NCBI GenBank assembly: GCA_963969345.1
Contig: OZ017768.1
Coordinates: 496,001-560,000 of the forward strand
From: Turbatrix aceti
Lineage: Eukaryota > Nematoda > Chromadorea > Rhabditida > Panagrolaimidae
DNA: 64,000 bases
Direction: 5' to 3'
Shown: positions 43,224 through 53,206 of the stretch, piece after piece
Layout: each line of letters begins with the position of its first letter
How positions within the stretch are numbered: the stretch's first letter is position 1
Notes under the pieces: model-generated
Seen by the model: only the letters and a program-made list of their open reading frames with translations
Told to the model about the DNA's origin: nothing
The model's database searches: none
Program-made: the position numbers and the translations under genes

Positions 43224-44732
43224 TCAGGCGGCAAAATCATCGTCATCCGAAAAATCGTCGAGCAACCTGGCATTGGCCAGCAGCGCCGCCGACCTTCCAG
43301 GAGAGATCCTCGTTCGCCGGGGGCTGCCGGCACTGGTCCGTCGCCTGCGAGTCCTCGTTCTGGGTGTCGCTTCGGAAACCGCGTCGTCGTCCGCCGCCGA
43401 GGTCTCATCCCGGACAACCCGGCGCCTGCTCCTCGGCTTCGTCGCCGGCGTTTCTTCGGCAGGTGAACTGGCTCGCTCTTCAGAAGACTCCTCGGCGGGT
43501 TCGCCTTGCTTCGGACGCCGGGCATAGGCTGTGGCGCTGCTGGCAGCCGTTTCATCCGGTACTTCCGAGTCCCGCATTTTGAAGCGTCGTCTGGCAGGTG
43601 TCGCGCCGCTCTTCCTCCTGATGCCGCCAGTTCCGCCTCTGCGTCGGCCGGGCGGGGGCTCGGTGGTCCGGCCGACGACCGCGCAGCCCTCGTCGACGGT
43701 CTTGGTCGTCAGGTGCTTCGGATGCTCCCTGGAGCGTTATCAGTATTTTTCAAAAAACTCGAACCAGTCCCACCTGAAGTTGATGACGTAGCGCTGGGGC
43801 ACGTGGACGGCAGGCGCCGTGCCTTCGTCGTACTCCTCGTCGTCGAACGTGACGAGGTAAGTGTCGTCGGCAGTGAGGGGCGGACTCTCGACGACTCCCT
43901 TGTAGAAGCAGGTCGTCTGGGGGTAGAGCGCGAGAACCGTCGCGCGCTTGCCGAAGATGGTCTGCGGATTGCGGACGGGGTCCATGCGGTAGACGGGGAG
44001 CTGGAGGATCTGGTGGTAGCCCACGGACTGCAGAACGGCCGTCTCGTCGTCGACGTCTCTCACGACGACCGTTCGCTCCACGGGATTCACGGCTCGGCAC
44101 TCTGCGAGGATCCACATGTCCTAGAAGAAAAAAACACTTTCGAGTAATAAAAATTGAAAATTTACCTTGACAAAAGCAGCGCAGAGCTCGCCGACCGTGG
44201 GATCGGTGACCTCGCAGGTGACGCGTCCGGCCCGTGCGGGAGGCGCCTGTCCGATGTCGCCGAGCCAGAGGGGCAGCTGTCTGCCGCCGCGACTGATCGT
44301 CTCCATCATCTCCGAGCGCGACTTCATCGTCGACAGCGAGATGAGCTCGCGTCTGCGCTGCATCTCGACGACGGTGCTCTGCACGCTCCGGAGGACGTCC
44401 ATCTCGCGCTGCAGCTTGAGCGCCATCTTCCAGTTGAGGTCAATGAGGCCGAGTCGCGTCTCGAGGGTCAGCGCCTCGCTGCTCTGCCCGTTGACCGCCA
44501 GCAGCGTCTGGTAGTCCTGGACGTAGTTCGCGGCATTCTGCCTGCCGTCGAGGATCGTTTCCTTGAGTTCTGCGAGCTGAAAGGCAAAAAATAGAGTGCA
44601 TGGGTGAAAAAATTAAGTTCGACGAACCTGGTTGCCGATTCTCGACTCACAGTCCTTCACGCCGGCGAGATTCGTCCTCACGAAGGACTGCTGCTTCTTG
44701 GTCAGCTTCTTCGAGTTGACTTTGTGAGGCAT
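43224..44732 (-). CDS. SGF29: SGF29-type SAGA subunit (tandem Tudor, H3K4me reader)
   Basis: Four exons on the minus strand, 44732-44628, 44576-44166, 44120-43774 and 43728-43224, give 455 residues. The N-terminal 100 residues are helical (ETRLGLIDLNWKMALKLQREM). The double-Tudor SGF29 domain covers about residues 165-295: WILAECRAVNP, VVVRDVDDE, YRMDPV..PQTIF..RATVLALYPQTTCFYKGVV, YLVTFDDEEY, VPQRYVI. SGF29 brings the SAGA acetyltransferase to H3K4-methylated nucleosomes. The 45-nt last intron contains TGA and TAA in frame. Splicing it gives INF-REHPKHL, like the end of animal SGF29, then a long Arg-rich and acidic tail ending DDFSDDDDFAA. If retained, the protein ends at 43740 with 298 residues. 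The ATG follows a TTTCCCAG acceptor by two bases. Confidence 0.85.
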
Positions 44733-45332
44733 GACTGGGAAACAGGACCTGAGAAGGTGAATGACAAAAAAACTCGAATGAATGCGCATCTTTTGTTGCG
44801 CATTCAATTTCCTTGGCAAAGTGCGACAAAACAGGCGCTTTTATAAAACTTCGCGCATTTTGAAAATTGAAAATTTTTAAATATAAAAAAAGTCGCTTTT
44901 GTTGGTTCGTATACGATTTGAAAAGTGTTCGCGTTTGTTTGCGAATATATCTTGTTTCATTTTATGTTCAAGTAAACGCGTAATGCACATTATATATAAC
45001 ATTGTCTTGCAAAAATCAGTATCATTTTAATTAATTTGTCTTTGTCTGTCTAACGCATATCCCAGTACGTGCATCTTATTATCTTTAATCTTGCAATTAT
45101 AATAGTAGCCAACAGCACTACAGATTGCGCAATGAATGTTTGCTTAAAAATTAATTTTCTTATATTAATAGCTTCCAATTAATTTGATATAAACTCGACA
45201 TTAATACTGTATGTATTTATCAGGTTTAATAATGACGCCTAACTTCCCTTCGTAGTCGGCGTTGGCGGTGGGGAGGAGGGTCGCATAATCGTTGACGCGT
45301 GCATTCTTAATCTCCTGCTTACGTCGTTTTAG
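44733..45332. other. Divergent spacer, no gene seen
   Basis: AT-rich to about 45230, then GC-richer. It should contain the promoter of the SGF29 gene and the missing 5' exon or promoter of the split gene that starts by 45333. An ATG at 45232 opens only eight codons before TAG. Confidence 0.4.
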
Positions 45333-48300
45333 CGACTGGCACAGTCGTTGACGGCCTTTTGACTGTCATCAAATCTTTCGTCTTTTTTGAGATATTACAT
45401 AGTTTGTTGTTGACTTGTTGTGTACCTGTTGGCATTGTTTTTTTTTGTTTGCATCAGATTGCTTATACATATAAGAAACGGATATCCAGTGACCCTATAC
45501 TCAGTATGAATGTATCTTTGTGCCATTTGGGAATGAATGGATGTGACGACTTTCAACCTTCACCAGTCGTACAGATTTTTGTAACCTGTACGATACTGTT
45601 TGCTATCGTTGGATTTGCATTTGTGTATTACCTTTGTTGCTGTGGAAAGTAAGTTTGACACTGTAACCGTATTGAGTCGTTCTGACTTAGTTTTATCGGC
45701 CACAAGCAAGACCTATAAGCGACACGTCATACCATACAATATACAGAATAATCTACCTCAACAAGGGTGGAGTTCCGCTGGGTTGAGGTCTAGGGTTGGC
45801 GTGAGGTAAGGTCGTGCCGGAGAGTGATCGTGGACAGAGGAATGATCTACTGCTCCCGACAGTTCGACAACAACAACTGGGACAAGGGAATGAGGGAACT
45901 ATCTTTTCATCCTACTCTCTGAGCGAGACTTCATGCTAATTGCACGCACGTGCACAGGGAATGTCATCGCTCAACACTTTCCTCTCTCAGAGAAACTACA
46001 GGGCACAGAATCGGGGCAGAGGCTATTCCTCGAGATATGTCTGCTTGGAGGAATGGTCGACGACGAGTCGGTTTGGTTTGTTCCGGATTCTGCGGGACCG
46101 GCGTACAGGAGCTTGCGGAGTGCGCGGCTCGGAAACCGTCGGCGAGGTTGGAGGATCGGTAGCCGGAGTCACGGGGGCCGTCTGAGCAATGAGAGTCGAC
46201 GGGGATGCTGGAGGCGTCGTTGCCTGGGCAGGGGTGACTGGCGTAGTCGGAATCGGGGTGACCGGGAGCGTGACCGGGGCCCATGACATCGGGGCGTCTT
46301 CGTCGTCGTCATCTGGCGAGGGTAGAATAGCTGGCTGGGCGCCTGGTCTGTCACGCAGTTGGTTGACATGGTACACGCTGAAGTCGCCTGAGTCTTCTTT
46401 TACTTCATAGATGACTTGGCCGCGACGTCGCATGATAACACCTGGTTTCCACTTTCCGGGGTTTCGATGGCGGTACCAGACGGGGTCACCGGTCTCGAAG
46501 ATGCGGCTCCGAACACCGTGGTGGCGATCATACTGCTTCTTCGCCTTGGTCGATGCTGGCTCGTATGGCGCTGGTGGCTTCATCAGGTCCAGAGTTGACC
46601 TTGGTTGCCGGCCGAATAGAGCTTCTGCAGGGCTGACCCCACCCGGGACCAACTGGCTGGGTGTCATTCGGATACGGAGCTGGATGAGGCGGACTGCTTC
46701 GTGTAAATCCGACACGTTGGCGTTCTTCTTTAGACCGTCCTTCAGCGTACGGACGTAGCGCTCCGCTTGACCATTGCTTGCAGGATGGTACGGCGGGGAG
46801 CGACTGTGCTTGATGCCGTTGGCTTCACAGAACACTTGGAATTCTCGTGAAGTGAACTGCGTGCCGTTATCACTGACCAGAGTCTCCGGGAGACCGAAGG
46901 TCGAGAACACGTCCTTGAGCACGGCGATTGTCCGAGCAGCCGTGATGGTGCTCATGGTTTCAATAACGGGATATTTCGTCAGCGAGTCGATAATAACGAA
47001 GAAATAACGTTCGCGAATCGGCCCCGCGAAATCGACGTGCAGATGCTGCCAGGGCCGCGTCGGCTTGGGCCATGGAGCGAGGGGTGCCTTGAGTGGCTGC
47101 GTCGCATTTTGCGCACATTCTTGGCATTGACGTACTGCTTGGTCAATGTCGTGCTTCATGTTTGGCCAGTAGGAGTAAGCTCGAGCAAGCTGAATCATCT
47201 TCTCGGTACCTGGGTGGCCCGCGTGCAGAATCGCGATAACTCGGGACTGGAGTCGCTGTGGGATGATGATGCGGTCGGCGCAGCACATGAGTTCCTCGTG
47301 CACGGCAATCTCGTCTCGTCGGTTGTAGTACGGCTGCAGGGTTTCCTTGTCTGGGCGTTGACGGAATGCCCCCTTGGACGGCCAGCCGTGGATAGTAAAA
47401 TCCTTGACTTGGCACAGCGTTTCGTCGCTTGCGGTGGCGTCGCGAAGCTCTGGATACGGTACGGCTGCTTGCTTGGTGATGGAGTACATGTCGATCTCGC
47501 TTTCGGTGATGGCTTGGACAGCTGCTATCACCTTCTCCTCCTCACTGTCGATTCGCTGGCTTGCGATCAGCCTTGACAGCGCGTCAGCCTGTCCGAACTC
47601 CTCGGACTTGACGTAGACGATCTCGAAGTCGTAGTTCAGTAGACAGAGTGCCCACCGCTGGAGCCGATTCGTCGACGCGACTGGAATACCGGTCTTCCTG
47701 CTACCGCTGAAGATGGTGAGTAGCGTGCGGTGGTCTGTCTGGAGACAGAAGCGGCGGCCATAGATCATCTTGTGAAACGTTTTCACCGCGTGGATGATCG
47801 CCAGTCCCTCCTTCTCTGTTTGGCTGTAATTCTTCTCCGCGCTGGACAGCGTGCGGGAGAAGTAAGCCACGGCGCGTAGGTTGCCGTCTGGGCACCTGTG
47901 TTGCAACGCGCCGCCAATGCCTGTTTCGGAGGCATCCGCCGATACAATGATGGGTAGTCGCGGGTCGTAGTGGGTCAGGGTCAGCTCGGACGAAAATAAA
48001 TCCTTGCATCGGTCGAAAGCTGCTTGCTCTGCTTCCGCCCATTTCCATTCAGCGCCCTTGATCGTAAGCTGATCCAAGGGTTGCCTGGCGTCCTGTAGGT
48101 CCTTGACAAACTTCTGGTAGTGGTTGATGAGGCCGCAGAAGGCGCGGACCTCGGTCACGTTCGTCGGGGCGGGCATGTCCTTGATGACCGCGATCTTCTT
48201 GGAATCGAGACGCCGTCCGTTGGCATCCACGATTAGGCCCAAATACTTGATACTCGGCTTGGCCAGCGAACACTTGCTTGGACTCAGTCGAAATCCGAAA

Positions 48301-50905
48301 TCTTGGATCCGGCGAAGGACGTCGCGAAGATGCTCCTCGTGTGATTTCTGGTCCGGGCTCGCGATGATGATGTCGTCGAGGTAGGCGACTGCATGCGCAT
48401 GACCTGCCAGCATCTGGTCCATCTGTTCCTGGAATATGCCTGGAGCTGACTTGATTCCGAAAGCGAGTCGTCGGTAGCGGAAAAGTCCCTTGTGCGTAGC
48501 CACAGTACACAGCTCTTGTGACGCTTCGTCGAGCTCGATCTGGAGATAAGCGTCGCTGAGATCCAACTGCGAAAATACCGAGCAACCATTGAGCTTTGCG
48601 AAAATATCCTCCGGCAATGGCAGTTGATGCCGGTGCAGTTCGAGGGCGTCATTCAGTCCGGTACTGAAATCGATGCAGGCCCGTGACGCGCCGTTCGCTT
48701 TCTTCACAATCAGAATAGGAGCCGCCCATTTGGAATACCTCACGGGCTCGATGACGCCAAGATCCGTCAAACGTTTGAGTTCGGCTTCGACGACTTCTTC
48801 TGCGGCGTACGGTACCTGCCTGGCCCGGCGGAATATAGGGGTAGCATTTGGTTTCAGCTGCAGCGAGGCCTTGCCTTTGACACAGCGTCCCAGTCCAGGG
48901 GCAAAGACGTCCGGGAATTCCGCTTGCATGCGTGGGAGTAGGTCGTCGACGGCTGCCTCTGCGACCCTAGCGCCAAGAGTCTGACCGCCCTGGTCAATCT
49001 TGCGCACGAACAAGCCGAGTTCGTGGATCGTTGCCGCGCCGATGAGATCTCGTGCTCCTTGTAGAACGTACACGGGGTGTGTAACCGTTTGTCCGTCGTA
49101 GTCAATCGTGACAGGACAGATGCCGCTGAATTTCGTCTTCCGGCTGGTTACATCAATGGCAGTATCCTTGGTGGGTGCTAGCTTCAAACCCAGTCGATCT
49201 GCGCTTGCCTGTCCTAGGATATTCACGTCGGCGCCGGAATCCAGAAGTACGCGCAGCGGTTTGCCTTCAATCAAGACAGTAGCGTACCGCCAGGGTTGGT
49301 CCTCTGGATCGTCAGCTTGGGCAAAGCATGCCTTCACAATGCGGACGGCGCCTACTGCGTGGGTCTTGTTATCCGGATTCGTTTTGCAGACGGCCTTGAG
49401 GTGACCTTTCTTGCCGCAGTGGTCACAGATGTACTCCTTGTACGGGCAGTCGCGGGGCAGATGATCATTTCCACAGCGGATGCAAGGATTGCTGACTGTT
49501 TTCCCTGCCTTTGGATCCGTCTTGGACTGGTACTTCTGCCTTCTCTGCCGCTTGTTGGTTGCGGCGCTGGCTTTGACTGCGCAGATCTCCTTGGTTCGGC
49601 CCTTGAGAGTCTGTGAGACGACCTTGTCTTGTCTCATCTTCTGCTGGAGTTTATCCGCCTTGTTCATGATCTTGAACACGGTCAAGTTGGAGTCTGCCTT
49701 CTCTGCGAAATTGTGGAGATCCTTCGCCATCTGCGTATCCTGCTTGATGGCTTCCAGCATGTGGACGGCCAGAAGTTGGTCGGGTGACAGCTTGTCCAGC
49801 CCGGCTTCCATCCACGTCGCGGCGAATTTCTTGATAAATCCCGCCGTATCGTTATCGCCTGCTTCCTGCTGCATGTTCATGGCAATTCGACGATTCGCGT
49901 AGGAAGAAAAAGTTGCCGTTGCAAACTTCCGCAGTTGCTTTACCAATGCATCACGCTCTAATTTGAGTAGCTTGGTCTCCGGCGCTTCTGGAGCGCATTG
50001 TGCTTTGCACGCCTCAATGAAACTGTTCCTGGTCGTAGCCGTGAGTTTGCCTAACAGGAAGCTGTTCTGCTGGATCCGCGTAAGGTGCGGCGATCCAGCT
50101 AGCGCGAGGTTGACAGTCTGCAGCCATTCGTTGAATCTTGTCGGCGTGCACTCGACATGATCCAGGAGTTCGATTTGGATGAAACCCGGATCCATGCCCG
50201 TTACCGTCATTGTGCCGCCAGCGTGCTCGCTTTCGTCGTCACTATACGTCGACATCGCGAGTGGCGATTCCTCATCTTCCTTCTTCATGAGAGCCTGGAG
50301 AGATTTGAGGACGGCTTTGGCGATCTTCTCTGAGGCCTCGTCGGTGAGTTCTGCTTTTGAGCTCCGTGCTGCGGTCTGCTCCGCTTTCGCACTGACTTCT
50401 GCGTCACCGAACAGGCTCATGACGTTGATTCGTTCTTTCTCGTCACCACTGTAACCGTATTGAGTCGTTCTGACTTAGTTTTATCGGCCACAAGCAAGAC
50501 CTATAAGCGACACGTCATACCATACAATATACAGAATAATCTACCTCAACAAGGGTGGAGTTCCGCTGGGTTGAGGTCTAGGGTTGGCGTGAGGTAAGGT
50601 CGTGCCGGAGAGTGATCGTGGACAGAGGAATGATCTACTGCTCCCGACAGTTCGACAACAACAACTGGGACAAGGGAATGAGGGAACTATCTTTTCATCC
50701 TACTCTCTGAGCGAGACTTCATGCTAATTGCACGCACGTGCACAGGGAATGTCATCGCTCAACAGACACAAATATTTAGATTTTCAAAGGTTAATTATTT
50801 TGTTTTTTTAGAGCAGCTGTATGGAAAGATGAAAAGTTGGACTATTTAAACTTGGCATATTACTACACCGATGAGCCTGTAAAGTGTCCTGTCGAGATGG
50901 TTTAA
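45333..50905 (+). CDS. Small two-pass membrane protein, split by a retrotransposon
   Basis: An exon open from 45333 to 45648 and a last exon at 50812-50905 join in phase 2 (GGA AA|A GCA GCT), ending MVEMV-like CPVEMV and TAA. The first exon has two hydrophobic segments (LLLTCCVPVGIVFFCLH and IFVTCTILFAIVGFAFVYYLCCC) separated by a loop with several Cys; the tail is acidic and Tyr-rich. The intron (45649-50811) consists of 55 nt of host sequence plus the 5.1-kb LTR element and its target duplication. The true start is unresolved: the frame is open from the acceptor at 45332 with no early ATG (the first is at 45506), so an upstream exon ending in phase 1 is expected. Family unknown. Whether the gene is still spliced across the element cannot be told. 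Confidence 0.5.
45657..45661. repeat. Target-site duplication, left copy
   Basis: GACAC directly before the left LTR. The same five bases follow the right LTR at 50765-50769. Confidence 0.85.
45662..45976 (-). repeat. LTR (3' LTR of the element)
   Basis: 315 bp, starting TGTAACCG and ending CTCAACA on the plus strand. It is identical by eye over its whole length to the LTR at 50450-50764. Confidence 0.92.
45977..45988 (-). other. Polypurine tract
   Basis: On the minus strand GAGAGAGGAAAG directly precedes the 3' LTR, the place of plus-strand priming in LTR elements. Confidence 0.75.
46023..50420 (-). CDS. gag-pol: Gag-Pol polyprotein of the LTR retrotransposon
   Basis: 1,465 codons without a stop. 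Approximate order: Gag capsid-like region 1-300; two CCHC zinc knuckles at about 312-345; aspartic protease with LLDSGADV near 392; reverse transcriptase with the YLDD box near 680; RNase H beginning near 825 with DASETGIGG; integrase HHCC zinc finger near 1070, catalytic core with the first Asp near 1128, SDNGTQF near 1182 and the following Glu; then a GPY/F-like module near 1315 and a Pro/Thr-rich tail. Gag packages the RNA, and Pol copies and inserts it. Gag and Pol are fused in one frame, so no frameshift is needed. All key catalytic motifs look unbroken, consistent with recent activity. Base composition is GC-richer than the surrounding introns. Confidence 0.92.
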   Translation of the reverse strand: MSLFGDAEVSAKAEQTAARSSKAELTDEASEKIAKAVLKSLQALMKKEDEESPLAMSTYSDDESEHAGGTMTVTGMDPGFIQIELLDHVECTPTRFNEWLQTVNLALAGSPHLTRIQQNSFLLGKLTATTRNSFIEACKAQCAPEAPETKLLKLERDALVKQLRKFATATFSSYANRRIAMNMQQEAGDNDTAGFIKKFAATWMEAGLDKLSPDQLLAVHMLEAIKQDTQMAKDLHNFAEKADSNLTVFKIMNKADKLQQKMRQDKVVSQTLKGRTKEICAVKASAATNKRQRRQKYQSKTDPKAGKTVSNPCIRCGNDHLPRDCPYKEYICDHCGKKGHLKAVCKTNPDNKTHAVGAVRIVKACFAQADDPEDQPWRYATVLIEGKPLRVLLDSGADVNILGQASADRLGLKLAPTKDTAIDVTSRKTKFSGICPVTIDYDGQTVTHPVYVLQGARDLIGAATIHELGLFVRKIDQGGQTLGARVAEAAVDDLLPRMQAEFPDVFAPGLGRCVKGKASLQLKPNATPIFRRARQVPYAAEEVVEAELKRLTDLGVIEPVRYSKWAAPILIVKKANGASRACIDFSTGLNDALELHRHQLPLPEDIFAKLNGCSVFSQLDLSDAYLQIELDEASQELCTVATHKGLFRYRRLAFGIKSAPGIFQEQMDQMLAGHAHAVAYLDDIIIASPDQKSHEEHLRDVLRRIQDFGFRLSPSKCSLAKPSIKYLGLIVDANGRRLDSKKIAVIKDMPAPTNVTEVRAFCGLINHYQKFVKDLQDARQPLDQLTIKGAEWKWAEAEQAAFDRCKDLFSSELTLTHYDPRLPIIVSADASETGIGGALQHRCPDGNLRAVAYFSRTLSSAEKNYSQTEKEGLAIIHAVKTFHKMIYGRRFCLQTDHRTLLTIFSGSRKTGIPVASTNRLQRWALCLLNYDFEIVYVKSEEFGQADALSRLIASQRIDSEEEKVIAAVQAITESEIDMYSITKQAAVPYPELRDATASDETLCQVKDFTIHGWPSKGAFRQRPDKETLQPYYNRRDEIAVHEELMCCADRIIIPQRLQSRVIAILHAGHPGTEKMIQLARAYSYWPNMKHDIDQAVRQCQECAQNATQPLKAPLAPWPKPTRPWQHLHVDFAGPIRERYFFVIIDSLTKYPVIETMSTITAARTIAVLKDVFSTFGLPETLVSDNGTQFTSREFQVFCEANGIKHSRSPPYHPASNGQAERYVRTLKDGLKKNANVSDLHEAVRLIQLRIRMTPSQLVPGGVSPAEALFGRQPRSTLDLMKPPAPYEPASTKAKKQYDRHHGVRSRIFETGDPVWYRHRNPGKWKPGVIMRRRGQVIYEVKEDSGDFSVYHVNQLRDRPGAQPAILPSPDDDDEDAPMSWAPVTLPVTPIPTTPVTPAQATTPPASPSTLIAQTAPVTPATDPPTSPTVSEPRTPQAPVRRSRRIRNKPNRLVVDHSSKQTYLEE
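50431..50448 (-). other. Primer-binding site
   Basis: One base inside the 5' LTR, the minus strand reads TGGTGACGAG. This pairs with a tRNA ending CTCGTCACCA, allowing one G-U; a Ser tRNA with a GACGAG acceptor stem would fit. The tRNA identity is an inference. Confidence 0.55.
50450..50764 (-). repeat. LTR (5' LTR of the element)
   Basis: 315 bp, identical by eye to the LTR at 45662-45976. It should hold the element's promoter. Followed by the second GACAC at 50765-50769. Confidence 0.92.
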
Positions 50906-51694
50906 CCTTCAATTTTGCCGGCGTATAAACAATCTTTCATCCTAGTTTTGTCAAAAACCAAACATTTCGACAGTGATACACACTTAATTTTAAAATAACA
51001 TTTACCGCTGGGAACGTAAATTATTGTGATCGTGAACGCAAATCAGCTAACCATCACAAAAATTCTGCCCGTTCTCGGACGAGTTTTGGGAAGAAGCTAA
51101 AACGATTCACGGTTGCTAAAATTGTTACATGTTTGATTTCCGTTTTCTACGATTCTTACCGCCTACGTGTACATCAAAAAATTAAGTTTACCAGTGCGAT
51201 TTTTTTGTGGCTAATCGTTCTGTAAATAACAACAAGACACACCTACAAATGTACTATTACTCATCATCTAATGTTTTCTATTGCCGGCAAACAATAGGAT
51301 AGTAATCCCTTCATTGTTTTCATTTTTCTTGTCATCTGCTGTTACATCAAATGTATCACCCCCTCCCGAAGCCCCCACAAACAGTTATTGCTCACATGTA
51401 TTTATCTCATGACTTGGACAAAAAATCATACAGCGCCTTTGGTTTTTTTATAGTTTTTATATTTTATGCATCTGTGTACAAAAAACATAAATAAAGTAAA
51501 AACGGAGTAAACAATCTGGGTTTACGTCTTCCCTGGATTATCCCATGCCGGAACGGAAGGAAAGTGACTTGGAGGTTACAAGCAAACATATGCGTACACA
51601 TATTATACCTTGGAGGAAGCAAAAGTATGTACTGCCATTGCTTAAACTGGAGATTATATTTTCGTTTTTTTTTGTTAGGCATAGTACTATGATG

Positions 51695-52058
51695 CAGGGT
51701 GGCGCAATCCCCCGGGGATTAAAAGCGGGGGATTATCCCCGGGGATCCCGGGGACATCCCCCGGTATACATACTCTACTACCTTAGTTTGAAAAGGGTGA
51801 TTTGAATCGTCATCAACGCAAAACAACCATTAGTATCGAATACTTTTATCAATACTTATAGGTTTTTTTTCTTATTGTTGAATTTTACTTTTATGTAAAT
51901 TTGACTCAAAAAAGTGTCATGGAAGAAAAAATTCGCCCTTTTTTTTAATTTTGATCCCCAAATCCCCCGGGGGATTACTTTTGGGCGGGGGAATCCCCGG
52001 GGATCCCGGGGATAGTCCCCCGGGGAATCCCGGGGACGTCCCCCGTGTCGCCACCCTG
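51695..52058. mobile_element. hAT-type MITE with CCCCGGGGAT arrays
   Basis: Ends CAGGGTGGCG and CGCCACCCTG, fitting the hAT end rule, with an exact 8-bp direct repeat CTATGATG on both sides (51687-51694 and 52059-52066). Inside each end is a GC-rich tract of CCCCGGGGATCCCGGGG-type palindromes around an AT-rich centre. 364 bp, no coding capacity. Confidence 0.85.
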
Positions 52059-52550
52059 CTATGATGAAATGAGCTTACAGTTATTGGAAGAAGTTTTTGC
52101 AGCTGATATATCCTATAGGATTCACAAGTGTTGCGTACAATAACTTTTATTGTAAAATATTCAAAACACGGATGTACGAATAGCAACCATCTGGACGGTA
52201 GTTATCAACATTGTTGTATGCAATGTATTTACAAATACATATAGAACGCACAAACTTAAATTAAAACAGTGAAAATAAAAAAAAAACAATTGCAGACTAT
52301 TGTATTGCATAAAAAACTTCTGTTGTTTTCAAGAGATTTGACCAGTTCTATAATCGGTTGACAACTTTTTCAAAATGCATGAAAACGCCGAGTTGTGCAT
52401 AAACATTTTCGATCTCGTCAATGTGTTGTGCTCTTGAAAAACGAATTAGTAGACTTGTTACAAAGCCTCCTTCCAAACAACTGTTGCTTACTTGTATGTA
52501 TCTCATATGTATGACTTGAACAAAAAATCATACTATAGTACGCCTATAGA

Positions 52551-52574
52551 ACCAAACGCCTATAGGCGTTTGGT
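52551..52574. repeat. Perfect 24-bp palindrome
   Basis: ACCAAACGCCTA and its inverse without a spacer, followed by TTTTTCT. Absent from the related copy at 51.4 kb, where a single GCGCCTTTGGTTTTTT stands. Confidence 0.6.
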
Positions 52575-53206
52575 TTTTCTATTTTTATTTTTATGCATCT
52601 CTGTGTACACAAAAACATAAATATAAAGGAAAGACAATGTAAACAATATGGTTATACGTCTTCCTTGGATTATCCGTGCCGGTACGGAAGGAAAGTGACC
52701 TGGAGACTCATAAGAAAGCGTATGCGTACACATATACAATGTAATATATTATCTTACCTTGAAGGGGTTTGACTAAACTGGAGAAAAAAAATATATATTA
52801 TCTTACCTTGAAGGGTTTTGACTAAACTGGAGAAATACAATTCAACACTAAGAAATACAAAAAAACTGGTAATCAATCAATTCAAATTATGTATTTAATT
52901 TTTATTTTTTTTATTTTTTTCTCTAGGGCTTCTAAAAATGTTTCTTTTTACAAAAAACTTCGCCTTTCGCTTTCTGACTATTGGAATGTACAACATGTTG
53001 TAACATTTTTTGAGCCTGTAGGATTCAAGATATGCATGATTCTACAATTGCAAACAAAACGTCTCATTCATTTCAGTTCACAATGGTTCCATTGTTACCA
53101 TGATAAATTTTTGCCGTAATGCATCTAGCATTGTATTTTTCTATATCATTTTCTAAATATAACAATTGTTTTAACATTGAAATGCAATTTTGTCATAGAT
53201 ATTTAA

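Larger units (their letters stand above)
45662..50764 (-). mobile_element. Intact Ty3/gypsy-type LTR retrotransposon
   Basis: 5,103 bp, inserted in minus orientation in an intron of the split host gene. Two identical 315-bp LTRs with TG..CA ends, a 5-bp target duplication (GACAC), a primer-binding site next to the 5' LTR, a polypurine tract next to the 3' LTR, and one uninterrupted gag-pol frame. The single frame, two CCHC knuckles and domain order PR-RT-RH-IN without a chromodomain suggest the Mag branch of Ty3/gypsy. No env-like frame is present. Everything visible indicates a very young copy. Confidence 0.92.
50906..53202. repeat. Non-coding region with a diverged tandem duplication
   Basis: Blocks around 51390-51660 recur around 52495-52750: ATGACTTG(G/A)ACAAAAAATCATAC, TTTTATGCATCT.TGTACA, ACGTCTTCC.TGGATTATCC, GGAAGGAAAGTGAC.TGGAG and TATGCGTACACATAT. 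The 52.1-kb and 53.0-kb stretches are also related. The unit is about 1 kb and the copies have diverged with indels that would break any reading frame, so it is not read as protein coding. No gene is seen. Confidence 0.5.

Noticed and set aside
46023..50420. Many shorter frames on both strands within the LTR element
   Set aside because: All lie inside the single gag-pol frame and are its shadows.
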